From assembly GCF_047785965.1 (NCBI RefSeq), contig NZ_JBLOBF010000003.1, forward strand, positions 1 through 64,000: DNA of 64,000 bases. Reading direction: 5' to 3'. Each line of letters starts with the position of its first letter. Position 1 is the stretch's first letter. Of this stretch, positions 51,398 through 58,720 are shown in pieces. The position numbers and the translations under genes are program-made. This DNA comes from Caldisericum exile_A (lineage in GTDB: Bacteria; Caldisericota; Caldisericia; Caldisericales; Caldisericaceae). The notes beneath the pieces were generated by a model that worked only from the letters and a program-made list of their open reading frames with translations, was not told the DNA's origin and did not search any database.

Positions 51398-51472
51398 GGC
51401 GCCGTAGCCAAGTGGTAAGGCAAGGGTCTGCAAAACCCTCATTCGTCGGTTCGAATCCGACCGGTGCCTCCA
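51398..51472 (+). tRNA. tRNA-Cys (GCA)
   Basis: Acceptor GGCGCCG/CGGTGCC, anticodon stem AGGGT/ACCCT with loop CTGCAAA (anticodon GCA), T loop TTCGAAT, CCA encoded. It is one base after tRNA-Gly. Confidence 0.95.
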
Positions 51473-51481
51473 GAAAAATTT

Positions 51482-51568
51482 GCCGGGGTGGCGGAACAGG
51501 CAGACGCACGGGACTTAAAATCCCGCGGTGGCGACACCGTGCCGGTTCGACTCCGGCCCCCGGCACCA
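51482..51568 (+). tRNA. tRNA-Leu (TAA)
   Basis: Acceptor GCCGGGG/CCCCGGC, anticodon stem CGGGA/TCCCG with loop CTTAAAA (anticodon TAA), a long class II variable arm (CGGTGGCGACACCG) and encoded CCA. Its 3' end is only two bases from the next ATG. Confidence 0.95.
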
Positions 51569-51570
51569 AA

Positions 51571-53538
51571 ATGAAAATGAAAAAGAGATCTTTTAAAATA
51601 GATTTTGTCCTTATACTTGCCCTTTCTTTTATCTTTGCACTTACCTTTCTTACGCGTTTTGGCGAAGTTGTAAACTATACAATAACCTATGCATCCTCTT
51701 TTTTTGTCTTTTTGATTTTCATTTTCTTTATTGTTGATTCAATTTTGAAGAAAAGACCAATAAAAGTTGATATTTACCTTCTTATATTCATTGTTGCAGT
51801 TGGATTTTCAATTATTTTCTCTCATTATAAATATCATGCCTTTTCACAATTTTTGAATTTCTTATTTCCGACTCTTCTTTCAATAATAATTTTGAACAGT
51901 ATCGACCAAGAAAACTTCAAAGTGGTATTAAACTTTATTGTCTTTACTAGTTTTCTTTTTGGATTTGTATCATATCTTTTTTATTACTCATATGCATTTG
52001 GTCAATTTCCTTCAATCTCGCTTTATGGTCAGAAATACGCATTTGTCAGTTTTGAAACACTTCAATCTCTTTGGCAATACAACAATGCCTTCGGTGCATT
52101 TTTGATACTTTCCATATTTACATCAATGGGTTTTGTTCTTCTTGAGAAAAACGATGTTAAAAGGGCAATTTATTTTATAATTTCAGTATTTTTGACTTTT
52201 CTTATCATAATCACTTCATCAAGAGGCTCTTACATTGCTTATATATTAAGTATGGTAGTTTTTGTATCCATTTTACATGAAAATTTTTTAAAGGCTTTAC
52301 TTTTAGAAGTATTGGTTCTTCTTTTTGCAATTATTCTTACACCTTCTTTTGCATCGCCATTTACAGTTGATGTAATTTTGAATAAGAATACGCAGTTTGT
52401 CCAATTTGTCCAAGGAGAGCAAAATGTTTCACTCTATATGAGGATCTATTTCGTTAAATTATCGTTTGAAAGGTTTTTGCAAAATCCATTTAGACCAATT
52501 GGTATTGGAAGTTTTAAAGACTTTTATTCGCTTACTGGGAATATTCCCGATAAAATTAGGTTTGACCCCCATTCACTTATTGCAAGGATTCTTGTTGAAA
52601 CTGGAATCTATGGGATAATTCCATTTCTCTTGTATGTTTTTAATGCGTATAAGGTTGCCTTTAAAAATCTAAAAAATGCTTCTTTTGTCTATGTTGGGCT
52701 GTTTTCAGGGCTTACAGGCTTTTTTGTCCATATGTGTATGGATGTTGATTCGCTTCTCCCTATAACGCTTGTCTATCTTTTCTTGGGATTTGCACTTTTA
52801 ACATTTAACAACCAAAAAAGTTTTGTTCTCTCAAAAAGAGTATCTCTCATTTTGATACTGTTTCTTGTTTTAGGCTCAATTTATACCTTTAAAACATTTA
52901 TTGCATCAGTTAATGTTCTTATTGGAGATAACTTACCAATTGAAACAAGAATAGAATACTATAAAAATGGAATAGCTCTTGACAAAAATAACTCAACCTA
53001 CCATTACCTTTTAGGGCAAACTTTTAAAGATTTGGGGGATGCTTCAAGTGCCTTAAAAGAGTTTGAATTTGCCTCTTCTTTAAATCCGCTTGACTATAGA
53101 TTTCCTGATGGTATTGGGCAAATTTATCTTGATACAAAAAATCCGCTTTCAATTAAATTTCTAACAAGGGCTAAGGATCTAAGAAAAACTGATTTTGATC
53201 TAAAAGGACTTGTGGCTTTAGCTTATATTCTTACAAAAGGCGATATAAACTCTGCAAAAACACTTATTAGTTTTCCCATAGATGATTCTTTTTCAAATAC
53301 AAATATTGCATATGGCTTTATTTTACTTAAGGAAGGAAACCTGGGAGAAGGTAAGGAGTATATCGTTAAAGGCATAAAGGCAAACAATAAAAATCCTTAC
53401 GGACAACTTGGTTTAGCATATTACTATGCGATTCAAAATAACTCAAAACAGGTAAAGGCGAGGTTTGAGTATTTGAAAAACTTGGATTTGATTCTCTATA
53501 ACGCATACAAAAATGATTTTGCAAAGTATCTAAAATAA
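51571..53538 (+). CDS. O-antigen ligase/Wzy-like membrane protein with C-terminal TPR repeats
   Basis: About a dozen membrane helices (residues ~8-450) of the Wzy_C/O-ligase superfamily, with a large external loop containing RFLQNPFRPIGIGSFKDFY and the following DPHSLIARILVETG, where the catalytic Arg/His reside. The C-terminal ~190 residues are soluble and TPR-like (LLGQTFKDLGDASSALKEFE, GQLGLAYYYAIQNN). The superfamily includes O-antigen ligases, polymerases and pilin-glycosylating oligosaccharyltransferases (PilO/PglL-like); a pilin gene converges on it 66 bp away. The ATG (51571 or 51577) is 2-8 bases after the tRNA-Leu CCA, with no ribosome site. Confidence 0.82.
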   Translation: MKMKKRSFKIDFVLILALSFIFALTFLTRFGEVVNYTITYASSFFVFLIFIFFIVDSILKKRPIKVDIYLLIFIVAVGFSIIFSHYKYHAFSQFLNFLFPTLLSIIILNSIDQENFKVVLNFIVFTSFLFGFVSYLFYYSYAFGQFPSISLYGQKYAFVSFETLQSLWQYNNAFGAFLILSIFTSMGFVLLEKNDVKRAIYFIISVFLTFLIIITSSRGSYIAYILSMVVFVSILHENFLKALLLEVLVLLFAIILTPSFASPFTVDVILNKNTQFVQFVQGEQNVSLYMRIYFVKLSFERFLQNPFRPIGIGSFKDFYSLTGNIPDKIRFDPHSLIARILVETGIYGIIPFLLYVFNAYKVAFKNLKNASFVYVGLFSGLTGFFVHMCMDVDSLLPITLVYLFLGFALLTFNNQKSFVLSKRVSLILILFLVLGSIYTFKTFIASVNVLIGDNLPIETRIEYYKNGIALDKNNSTYHYLLGQTFKDLGDASSALKEFEFASSLNPLDYRFPDGIGQIYLDTKNPLSIKFLTRAKDLRKTDFDLKGLVALAYILTKGDINSAKTLISFPIDDSFSNTNIAYGFILLKEGNLGEGKEYIVKGIKANNKNPYGQLGLAYYYAIQNNSKQVKARFEYLKNLDLILYNAYKNDFAKYLK

Positions 53539-53556
53539 AAAGGCTAAAATAAAAAA

Positions 53557-53575
53557 GGCACGCTTTTGGCGTGCC
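53557..53575. terminator. Bidirectional terminator between ligase and pilin genes
   Basis: GGCACGC (53557-53563) / GCGTGCC (53569-53575) with a 5-nt loop. On the minus strand, serving the pilin gene, it is followed by TTTTTTA. On the plus strand it is followed by CAAAAAAT, so it is stronger for the pilin gene. Confidence 0.8.
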
Positions 53576-53604
53576 CAAAAAATTACACTAATTAGCGCTC
53601 TTTA

Positions 53605-54108
53605 TTAAGAAGCAGATACTGAAATCTGTCCGCCGGGTGTCATTGTAAATTTATAAGTCTTAGAACCAATAGTGGTTGTAACTGTGAGTGTGTAATCACC
53701 GCCTGTACTCTCATAAGTTCCCGAGCCACCTGCTCCAAGCTTCTTTGCAAGAGCATCAAAGGCGTCAGCTTTAATGTATGTAATAGGAGCGGATTCGCCT
53801 GTTACAGTGGTATGACCAGTTACATTCTGGGTAGCTGGTGCTTGTCCTGTACCTGTAAGCTCGCTAACTAATACAGATGTTTGTACAGTTCCGTTAGTAA
53901 TAAAATCTTCTTTTGTTACCTTTGGATAGTTTGTCCAATCTGTGTTAAAAGACTCCAAAGCAGTTGCGATTGATTTAAGGTCTGATTCGATTGCAGAGAC
54001 TTTTGCTCTCTCAGTCATTCTCAAGTAGTTTGGAATTGCAATTGCCGCCAAAATGATGATGATTGCAATGACAATCATCAGTTCAATCAATGTAAAACCT
54101 TTCTTCAT
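53605..54108 (-). CDS. Type IV pilin / pseudopilin precursor
   Basis: A class III prepilin signal MKKG|FTLIELMIVIAIIIIL: cleavage after Gly4, N-methylated Phe and Glu at mature position 5. The helix continues into RAKVSAIESDLKSIATALESF, followed by a small beta-rich head without a cysteine pair near the C-terminus. At 167 residues it resembles major pilins or GspG-like pseudopilins of anaerobic bacteria. It is exported and assembled by a type IV pilus machine not present here. The ribosome site is AGGAGGTGAAAC. The mRNA may start at the structured RNA locus ~260 bp upstream, where a promoter faces the gene. Confidence 0.92.
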   Translation of the reverse strand: MKKGFTLIELMIVIAIIIILAAIAIPNYLRMTERAKVSAIESDLKSIATALESFNTDWTNYPKVTKEDFITNGTVQTSVLVSELTGTGQAPATQNVTGHTTVTGESAPITYIKADAFDALAKKLGAGGSGTYESTGGDYTLTVTTTIGSKTYKFTMTPGGQISVSAS

Positions 54109-54291
54109 GTTTCACCTCCTATGAAAATTTTTTACTTCCTTCGATAGTTTATTACTTTTCGATTTTTTTTGCAACATCTCTCACCCTCTTTCCCTAAAAA
54201 TTAATTTACTTTTTACTAATTAAATTTTAGCTCTTAAAAAAATTTTTTCAATACTTCAAGCAAAGTTTTAAAAAATTCTTAAAATAAAAAT

Positions 54292-54372
54292 TGCAATGTC
54301 GGTTGCGCCACTTGCTCCACCTGTCCCCTTGGCGCCCATATTGGAGATCAGGTTTCCTCGCACCATTGCTTT
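54292..54372 (-). ncRNA. Candidate structured RNA (riboswitch or small RNA) upstream of the pilin gene
   Basis: About 80 nt of G+C-rich sequence in an intergenic region that is otherwise strongly AT-rich. Read on the minus strand: P1 GCAATG (54369-54364)/CATTGC (54298-54293) closes the domain; P2 pairs GTGCG (54363-54359 region) with CGCAAC (54307-54302 region). Inside, ACCTG (54353-54349)/CAGGT (54323-54319) and CTCCA (54346-54342)/TGGAG (54319-54315) interleave, so they suggest a pseudoknot. GCGCCA (54335-54330) can instead pair with TGGCGC (54310-54305), competing with P2, a switch-like arrangement. AATTTTTATTTT follows P1. It matches no riboswitch consensus I know, including the GEMM c-di-GMP class that often controls pilins. 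Confidence 0.5.
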
Positions 54373-54376
54373 AGAT

Positions 54377-54404
54377 ATTATATCCTATTTTCAAAAAATT
54401 CAAA
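54377..54404 (-). promoter_or_regulatory. Promoter of the structured RNA and pilin gene
   Basis: On the minus strand TTTGAA (54404-54399), 16-bp spacer, TATAAT (54382-54377). The predicted start, near 54370, coincides with the beginning of the structured element. Confidence 0.65.
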
Positions 54405-55185
54405 CATCTTATTAAATATGAGAATGAGAAAATTTTTAATTAAATTTCTACAAACGGATCCTAAAAACTTGTTTCTAACTATTTTTCATTTTCGAAATTT
54501 TAGTTTGTTTTAACTATTTCTTACAAATTTTCTTCCCTAACCTTATAAGCTAAAAATTATACTAATTTCAAGCAGATTCTGTAATTAGAGAAAATAAACC
54601 CTTTTAATTTCTCCCCGAAATTATTTGTTATGTATTACTTCTTTCAAAATGACAATCATTGGAAGATGGCACATCTCCTTTTGAACTTCCCCAAAAGGAG
54701 GAGATTTCTCCTCACTTCGTTCGTCGAAATGACTGGTTGTGTTCATTCCGAAGGCTTTAGCCTGAGGAATCTCCAATATTAGAAAGGGGGTGTCCCCCTT
54801 TCTAACTTACCCCCAAATCAAAGTTATTATTTGGGGGAGTATTGAGGGGGCGGTGTTTTGCCTCCTCAAAATATGGAGATTTCTCAGTCGCTTATGCTCC
54901 TTCGAAATGACAATCAATGGAAGAGGGCATATCTACCTTCGAACTTCCCTAAAAGGAGGAGATTTCTCCTCACTACGTTCGTCGAAATGACAATTGATGG
55001 AATGGGGCAAATCCACCTTTGAACTTTTCCCTAAAAACAGTATTTATTTTTGGGGGGTATTGCGAGGGACGTGGGAGGTAATAAGTTTGCAAAATAGAGA
55101 GGGAAGTGTTTACAGATTTTTGTATAGATTATCCTAATTTGGAAAGTTAAACGCAACTCAATTTAATCTTCTTCTCTCCTTATAC
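54405..55185. other. Intergenic region with a repeat cluster
   Basis: No gene. 54405-54640 is AT-rich sequence in which I see nothing. 54655-55080 holds several copies of a palindromic repeat, listed separately. 55081-55185 is unremarkable up to the rpsF promoter. Confidence 0.6.
54655..55080. repeat. Repeat cluster A (GAGGAGATTTCTCCTC family)
   Basis: Units of about 50 bp around GAGGAGATTTCTCCTC followed by CGTTCGTCGAAATGAC, at about 54683-54733 and 54940-54993, with a variant at 54871-54912. Between them lie a perfect hairpin AGAAAGGGGG/CCCCCTTTCT (54781-54790 with 54794-54803) and CCCCAAAT/ATTTGGGG arms (about 54811-54838). The same units and hairpin recur at 61.9-62.5 kb, 7 kb away. Short open frames inside the cluster are composed of the repeat and are not genes. 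Confidence 0.8.
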
Positions 55186-55213
55186 TTGATTAACATATCA
55201 AAATCTGTATAAT
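55186..55213 (+). promoter_or_regulatory. Promoter of the rpsF operon
   Basis: TTGATT (55186-55191), 16-bp spacer, TATAAT (55208-55213). Confidence 0.7.
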
Positions 55214-55234
55214 AGTTTTGGTATGGAATACCTT

Positions 55235-55258
55235 CCTTGTAGGGATTGCCCTACAAGG
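55235..55258 (+). promoter_or_regulatory. rpsF leader hairpin
   Basis: A perfect 10-bp stem CCTTGTAGGG/CCCTACAAGG with loop ATTG, 28 bp before the rpsF start. Its position suggests autogenous control by S6:S18, as known for this operon in other bacteria, or a role in translation start control. Confidence 0.6.
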
Positions 55259-55286
55259 CATAAATTTAATGTCCAGGAGGTAAAAG

Positions 55287-55655
55287 ATGAATTACTACGA
55301 AGTGCTTTACATTGTAAGCGCTAATCTTTCAGATGAAGAAAGAGCAGCGCTTGTATCAAAATTCCACGAATTTGTTGAAAGAAACGGTGGAAGTTTAAAA
55401 AGTGAAAGTGAATGGGGTTTAAAGACCCTTGCTTACCCAATCTTAAAGCAGGATAGAGGTTATTATTATCTTGCTTATGTTAATCTTCCTGCAAGTGCCG
55501 TAAAGGATCTCTACTATTTCTTTAGGGTTACTGATGGTTTTTTGAGAGCAATGATTGTAAAGAAAGTTGAGAAAGAAGTTAAGTCCGCTCCAAAAGAACC
55601 CGAAGTAAAAGAAGAACAAGCCGGTGAACCCGAAGAGGTACAAGAAAATGTCTGA
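55287..55655 (+). CDS. rpsF: Ribosomal protein S6 (bS6)
   Basis: MNYYEVLYIVSANLSDEER, then GGSLKSESEWGLKTLAYPI and GYYYLAYVNLP, is the complete S6 fold, followed by an acidic C-terminal tail (about residues 100-122, EEQAGEPEEVQE). It pairs with S18 in the small-subunit platform. The stop overlaps the ssb start by 8 bp. The ribosome site is CCAGGAGGT. Confidence 0.96.
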   Translation: MNYYEVLYIVSANLSDEERAALVSKFHEFVERNGGSLKSESEWGLKTLAYPILKQDRGYYYLAYVNLPASAVKDLYYFFRVTDGFLRAMIVKKVEKEVKSAPKEPEVKEEQAGEPEEVQENV

Positions 55656-56046
55656 TGTAAATAGAGTTTTTTTAACTGGGCGTCTTGTTGCAGATCCTGA
55701 TATCCGTTATACTCCAACGGGTAATGAAGTTGCCCAATTTAGGATTGCCGTAAACTTAAAATACAGAGGCAAGCAGGATCCGACAAATTGGCAGGAAGAA
55801 ACATCATTTATAACGATCATTGCTTGGAATAGGCTTGCAGATAAAGTTGAGAAGACTATGAAAAAAGGCGATCTTATTTTTGTTGAAGGTAGACTTCGAA
55901 TTCGTGAATACGAAGTGGATGGAAACAAAAGATATGCAACAGAAATTGTTGCAAGAGATATAAAACTCATCGTAGCAAAGGGCGCAAAGGAAATTGAACT
56001 TGAAGAGGCTACTGATGAGTCAGAACCTGATGTACCATTTGCATAG
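55648..56046 (+). CDS. ssb: Single-stranded DNA-binding protein
   Basis: An OB fold starting VNRVFLTGRLVADPDIRYTPTGNEVAQFRIAVN, with the WQEETSFITIIAWNRLAD segment. The C-terminal tip is EPDVPFA, a variant of the usual D-D-x-P-F interaction peptide that carries one extra Ala. At 132 residues the linker is very short. ATG 55648 is used; it overlaps the rpsF stop. It binds and protects single-stranded DNA and recruits partners through its tip. Confidence 0.95.
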   Translation: MSDVNRVFLTGRLVADPDIRYTPTGNEVAQFRIAVNLKYRGKQDPTNWQEETSFITIIAWNRLADKVEKTMKKGDLIFVEGRLRIREYEVDGNKRYATEIVARDIKLIVAKGAKEIELEEATDESEPDVPFA

Positions 56047-56057
56047 AGGAGGCAAAG

Positions 56058-56306
56058 ATGGAAACACCAAAAAAAGTTGCAAAAAAGGGATATTTCTTTA
56101 GACAGAAGAAAAAAGTTTGTGTTTTTTGTGCAAGGAACGAAGAGATAGATTATAAAGATGTTGCTAAACTTTCAAAATTCATAAGCGAGAAGGGTAAAAT
56201 TCTTCCAAGGAGAAATACGGGGCTTTGTGCAAAACACCAAAGAGAACTTGCAAGAGCTATTAAGCGTGCTCGTATAATGGCACTTTTGCCCTTCGTAAGA
56301 GTGTAA
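56058..56306 (+). CDS. rpsR: Ribosomal protein S18 (bS18), zinc-binding form
   Basis: CVFCARNEEIDYKDVAKLSKFI, then GKILPRRNTGLCAKHQRELARAIKRAR, is the S18 core. The C-x2-C plus C-A-K-H set is the C+ (zinc-ribbon-like) version, which many bacteria have lost. The ribosome site is AGAGGAGG. Confidence 0.96.
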   Translation: METPKKVAKKGYFFRQKKKVCVFCARNEEIDYKDVAKLSKFISEKGKILPRRNTGLCAKHQRELARAIKRARIMALLPFVRV

Positions 56307-56310
56307 GATA

Positions 56311-56754
56311 ATGAAAGTTAAAGTCCTTTTATTACAGAATGTAAAGGGCTTAGGAAACGCAAAGAGCATAGTCGCTGTTTCAAAGGGCTATGCTCTTAAT
56401 TATTTGGTTCCTAAGGGTCTTGCAAAAATTGTCGACGATGATACCGCAGAGACAATTGTAGATGTCGGAAAAAATATTGAAGAGCGAAGGATTACACAGG
56501 CAAAAAATGACAAAGAAATTTTAGAATCAAAGGAACTTGTTTTTAAGGTAAATGCAGGAGCAGGAGATAAACTCTTTGGCTCGATAACCGCTCAGGATAT
56601 TGAAGATAAAATTAAAAAGGTATTTGGTCTTGAAATCGATAAAAAGAGGATTGTCTTAGATACTCCCATTAAAAAGCTCGGTGAATATAAAATTCCTGTA
56701 AAACTTTATAAAGAAATTCAAGCAGAGTTAAAAGTAAAAGTTGAAAAAGAATAA
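56311..56754 (+). CDS. rplI: Ribosomal protein L9 (bL9)
   Basis: The N-terminal RNA-binding domain VKVLLLQNVKGLGNAKSIVAV with GYALNYLVPKGLA, a long connecting helix, and a C-terminal domain with GAGDKLFGSITAQDI. At 147 residues it is full length. It overlaps dnaB by one base (TAATG). Confidence 0.96.
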   Translation: MKVKVLLLQNVKGLGNAKSIVAVSKGYALNYLVPKGLAKIVDDDTAETIVDVGKNIEERRITQAKNDKEILESKELVFKVNAGAGDKLFGSITAQDIEDKIKKVFGLEIDKKRIVLDTPIKKLGEYKIPVKLYKEIQAELKVKVEKE

Positions 56755-58070
56755 TGGCTGAAGAAATCAAGAGGTTGCCCCCTTATAGTATCGAAGCAGA
56801 GCAGTCAGTAATTGGCTCAATGCTTATTGATGATGAAGCAGTCCTTAAAGTGCTTGAAATTTTGCGCCCCGAGGATTTTTATCGCCCTGAGCATGAAGAG
56901 ATAATGAGGGCAATTTTTGAATTAACAACTGAAAATGTTCCCATAGATATTGTTTCTGTTACAGATAAGCTTAAATCTATGGACAAACTCGATTTTGTTG
57001 GTGGAACAACTTACATTATGCAAGTTGCATCATCTGTTCCAAATGCAGCAAATGTTGAATACTATGCAAAGATTGTAAAGACGAAGGCACTTTTAAGGGA
57101 GCTTATTAAGGCTGGGGCTGAGATTTCTGAACTTGGTTTTAATGAGTCAATGGATATAGATGAAGTTTTAAATCTTGCAGAGCAAAAAATTTTTAACATA
57201 TCACAGAGGAAATCCCAATCGTATTTTCTTAGGGTAAGAGATTTTCTTCATGAGCACTTTTCAGAAATTGAAAACAGGCATAAAAAAAGGTTAGGGCTTT
57301 CTGGAATACCGAGTGGCTTTCCATCCCTTGATAAAATTACAAGCGGATTTCAAAAATCAGACCTTATTATAATTGCAGCTCGCCCAAGTATAGGAAAAAC
57401 TTCTCTTGCGCTTAACATAACAGAACATATTGCAATAAAATCAGGAAAACCTGTTGGTTTTTTCTCACTTGAAATGTCGAAAGAGCAACTTATAGAGAGG
57501 ATGTTAGCAGCTGAGGCAAAAGTTGATATGATGAGGTTAAAGACGGGTTATCTTAGAGATGAGGATTGGCCGAAGTTAACCGAAGCATACTCTAACCTTT
57601 ATGAAGCACCAATCTATATTGATGACTCACCTGATGTAACGCTTAATGACATAAGGACAAAGTCAAGGAGACTAAAAATTGAAGCAAAAGTTGAGGTTAT
57701 TTTTATAGATTATCTTCAATTAATTCGATCTGAGCAAAAAGTTGAAAATAGAGTGCTTGAAATATCACAAATAACACGTGGTCTTAAAAATCTTGCAAGG
57801 GAACTCGATATTCCACTTGTTGTGCTTTCCCAGTTAAGTAGGGCTGTTGAGAAACGTGAAGATAAACGCCCAGTTCTATCTGATTTAAGAGAATCAGGTT
57901 CAATTGAGCAAGATGCAGATGTTGTTATATTCCTCCATGTGCCAGATGAAGACAATAAAGAGGAAATAGAACTCATTGTTGCAAAGCAGAGAAACGGACC
58001 TCAGGGAAGTGCGCGTCTTCAATTCCTTCAGGATTACACAAAGTTTGTTGAAAGAGCCGAAGAGTATTAA
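56754..58070 (+). CDS. dnaB: Replicative DNA helicase DnaB
   Basis: The N-terminal collar domain (about residues 8-110; PYSIEAEQSVIGSMLIDDEA) and RecA-like helicase domain (about 180-438) with Walker A AARPSIGKTSLAL, FFSLEMSKEQLIERM, Walker B VIFIDYLQLI and the SQLSRAVEKREDKRP arginine-finger motif. At 438 residues there is no intein. It unwinds DNA at the fork as a hexamer. It is the last gene of the rpsF operon; a separate tRNA promoter follows. Confidence 0.97.
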   Translation: MAEEIKRLPPYSIEAEQSVIGSMLIDDEAVLKVLEILRPEDFYRPEHEEIMRAIFELTTENVPIDIVSVTDKLKSMDKLDFVGGTTYIMQVASSVPNAANVEYYAKIVKTKALLRELIKAGAEISELGFNESMDIDEVLNLAEQKIFNISQRKSQSYFLRVRDFLHEHFSEIENRHKKRLGLSGIPSGFPSLDKITSGFQKSDLIIIAARPSIGKTSLALNITEHIAIKSGKPVGFFSLEMSKEQLIERMLAAEAKVDMMRLKTGYLRDEDWPKLTEAYSNLYEAPIYIDDSPDVTLNDIRTKSRRLKIEAKVEVIFIDYLQLIRSEQKVENRVLEISQITRGLKNLARELDIPLVVLSQLSRAVEKREDKRPVLSDLRESGSIEQDADVVIFLHVPDEDNKEEIELIVAKQRNGPQGSARLQFLQDYTKFVERAEEY

Positions 58071-58078
58071 TTTGCCAC

Positions 58079-58106
58079 TTGACAGAAATTAATATTTCTG
58101 TATTAT
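58079..58106 (+). promoter_or_regulatory. Promoter of the six-tRNA cluster
   Basis: TTGACA (58079-58084), 16-bp spacer, TATTAT (58101-58106), 22 bp before the first tRNA. Confidence 0.75.
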
Positions 58107-58127
58107 ATTATTGCTATACCCCTATGG

Positions 58128-58203
58128 GGGCCGTTAGCTCAGTAGGCAGAGCACCGGCCTTTTAAGCCGGGTGTCGCAGGTTCGAATCCTGCACGGCTCA
58201 CCA
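58128..58203 (+). tRNA. tRNA-Lys (TTT)
   Basis: Acceptor GGGCCGT/ACGGCTC, anticodon stem CCGGC/GCCGG with loop CTTTTAA (anticodon TTT), T loop TTCGAAT, CCA encoded. Confidence 0.95.
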
Positions 58204-58205
58204 GA

Positions 58206-58280
58206 GCCCTCGTAGTCTAACGGTTAGGACACCGCCCTTTCAAGGCGGCGATAGGAGTTCGACTCTCCTCGAGGGCACCA
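58206..58280 (+). tRNA. tRNA-Glu (TTC)
   Basis: Acceptor GCCCTCG/CGAGGGC, anticodon stem CCGCC/GGCGG with loop CTTTCAA (anticodon TTC), T loop TTCGACT, CCA encoded. Confidence 0.95.
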
Positions 58281-58298
58281 TTTTTTATGGTGGGTTGT

Positions 58299-58373
58299 GG
58301 GCGGATGGCTCAGCGGTAGAGCACTTCCCTCACACGGAAGGGGTCACAGGTTCGAATCCTGTTTCGCCCACCA
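58299..58373 (+). tRNA. tRNA-Val (CAC)
   Basis: Acceptor GGGCGGA/TTCGCCC, anticodon stem CTTCC/GGAAG with loop CTCACAC (anticodon CAC), CCA encoded. Confidence 0.95.
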
Positions 58374-58420
58374 CTTGGGATATTGCAAAAAATTGTAAGT
58401 TTAAATATAATACATTTAGC

Positions 58421-58497
58421 GGGGTCGTGGTGTAGTGGTCTAACACGCTGGCCTGTCACGCCGGAGACCGTGGGTTCGAATCCCATCGATCCCGCCA
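58421..58497 (+). tRNA. tRNA-Asp (GTC)
   Basis: Acceptor GGGGTCG/CGATCCC, anticodon loop CTGTCAC (anticodon GTC), discriminator G, CCA encoded. Confidence 0.95.
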
Positions 58498-58520
58498 ATT
58501 TTATGAAGATGATGAAAAAA

Positions 58521-58595
58521 GCGGGAGTAGCTCAGGGGTAGAGCACTGCCTTGCCAAGGCAGCTGTCGCGGGTTCGAATCCCGTCTTCCGCTCCA
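58521..58595 (+). tRNA. tRNA-Gly (GCC)
   Basis: Acceptor GCGGGAG/CTTCCGC, anticodon stem CTGCC/GGCAG with loop TTGCCAA (anticodon GCC), CCA encoded. It is nearly identical outside the anticodon arm to the CCC isoacceptor at 51322. Confidence 0.95.
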
Positions 58596-58619
58596 TTTTT
58601 ATTTTAGGTTATATTTGGT

Positions 58620-58694
58620 GCCGGCGTAGCTCAGGGGTAGAGCAGCTCACTCGTAATGAGCGGGTCGTCTGTTCAAATCAGATCGCCGGCTCCA
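58620..58694 (+). tRNA. tRNA-Thr (CGT)
   Basis: Acceptor GCCGGCG/CGCCGGC, anticodon stem GCTCA/TGAGC with loop CTCGTAA (anticodon CGT), T loop TTCAAAT, CCA encoded. hppA follows after 26 bp. Confidence 0.95.
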
Positions 58695-58720
58695 TAAGAT
58701 AGAATAAGAAGGAGGCGAAA

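Noticed and set aside
51375..51569. Minus-strand open frame across tRNA-Gly, -Cys and -Leu
   Set aside because: Antisense to three tRNAs; same artefact.
51364..51570. Upstream extension of the O-ligase-like gene
   Set aside because: It would translate through tRNA-Gly, -Cys and -Leu; the hydrophobic protein starts naturally at 51571.
54292..54372. Assignment of the pilin-leader RNA as a GEMM (c-di-GMP-I) or TPP riboswitch
   Set aside because: Only short coincidental matches (for example ACCTGATCT); the order of conserved blocks does not fit either class.
58310..58498. Minus-strand open frame across tRNA-Val and tRNA-Asp (begins MAGSMGFEPTVSG)
   Set aside because: It is antisense to two perfect tRNA genes; such frames are a well-known annotation artefact.
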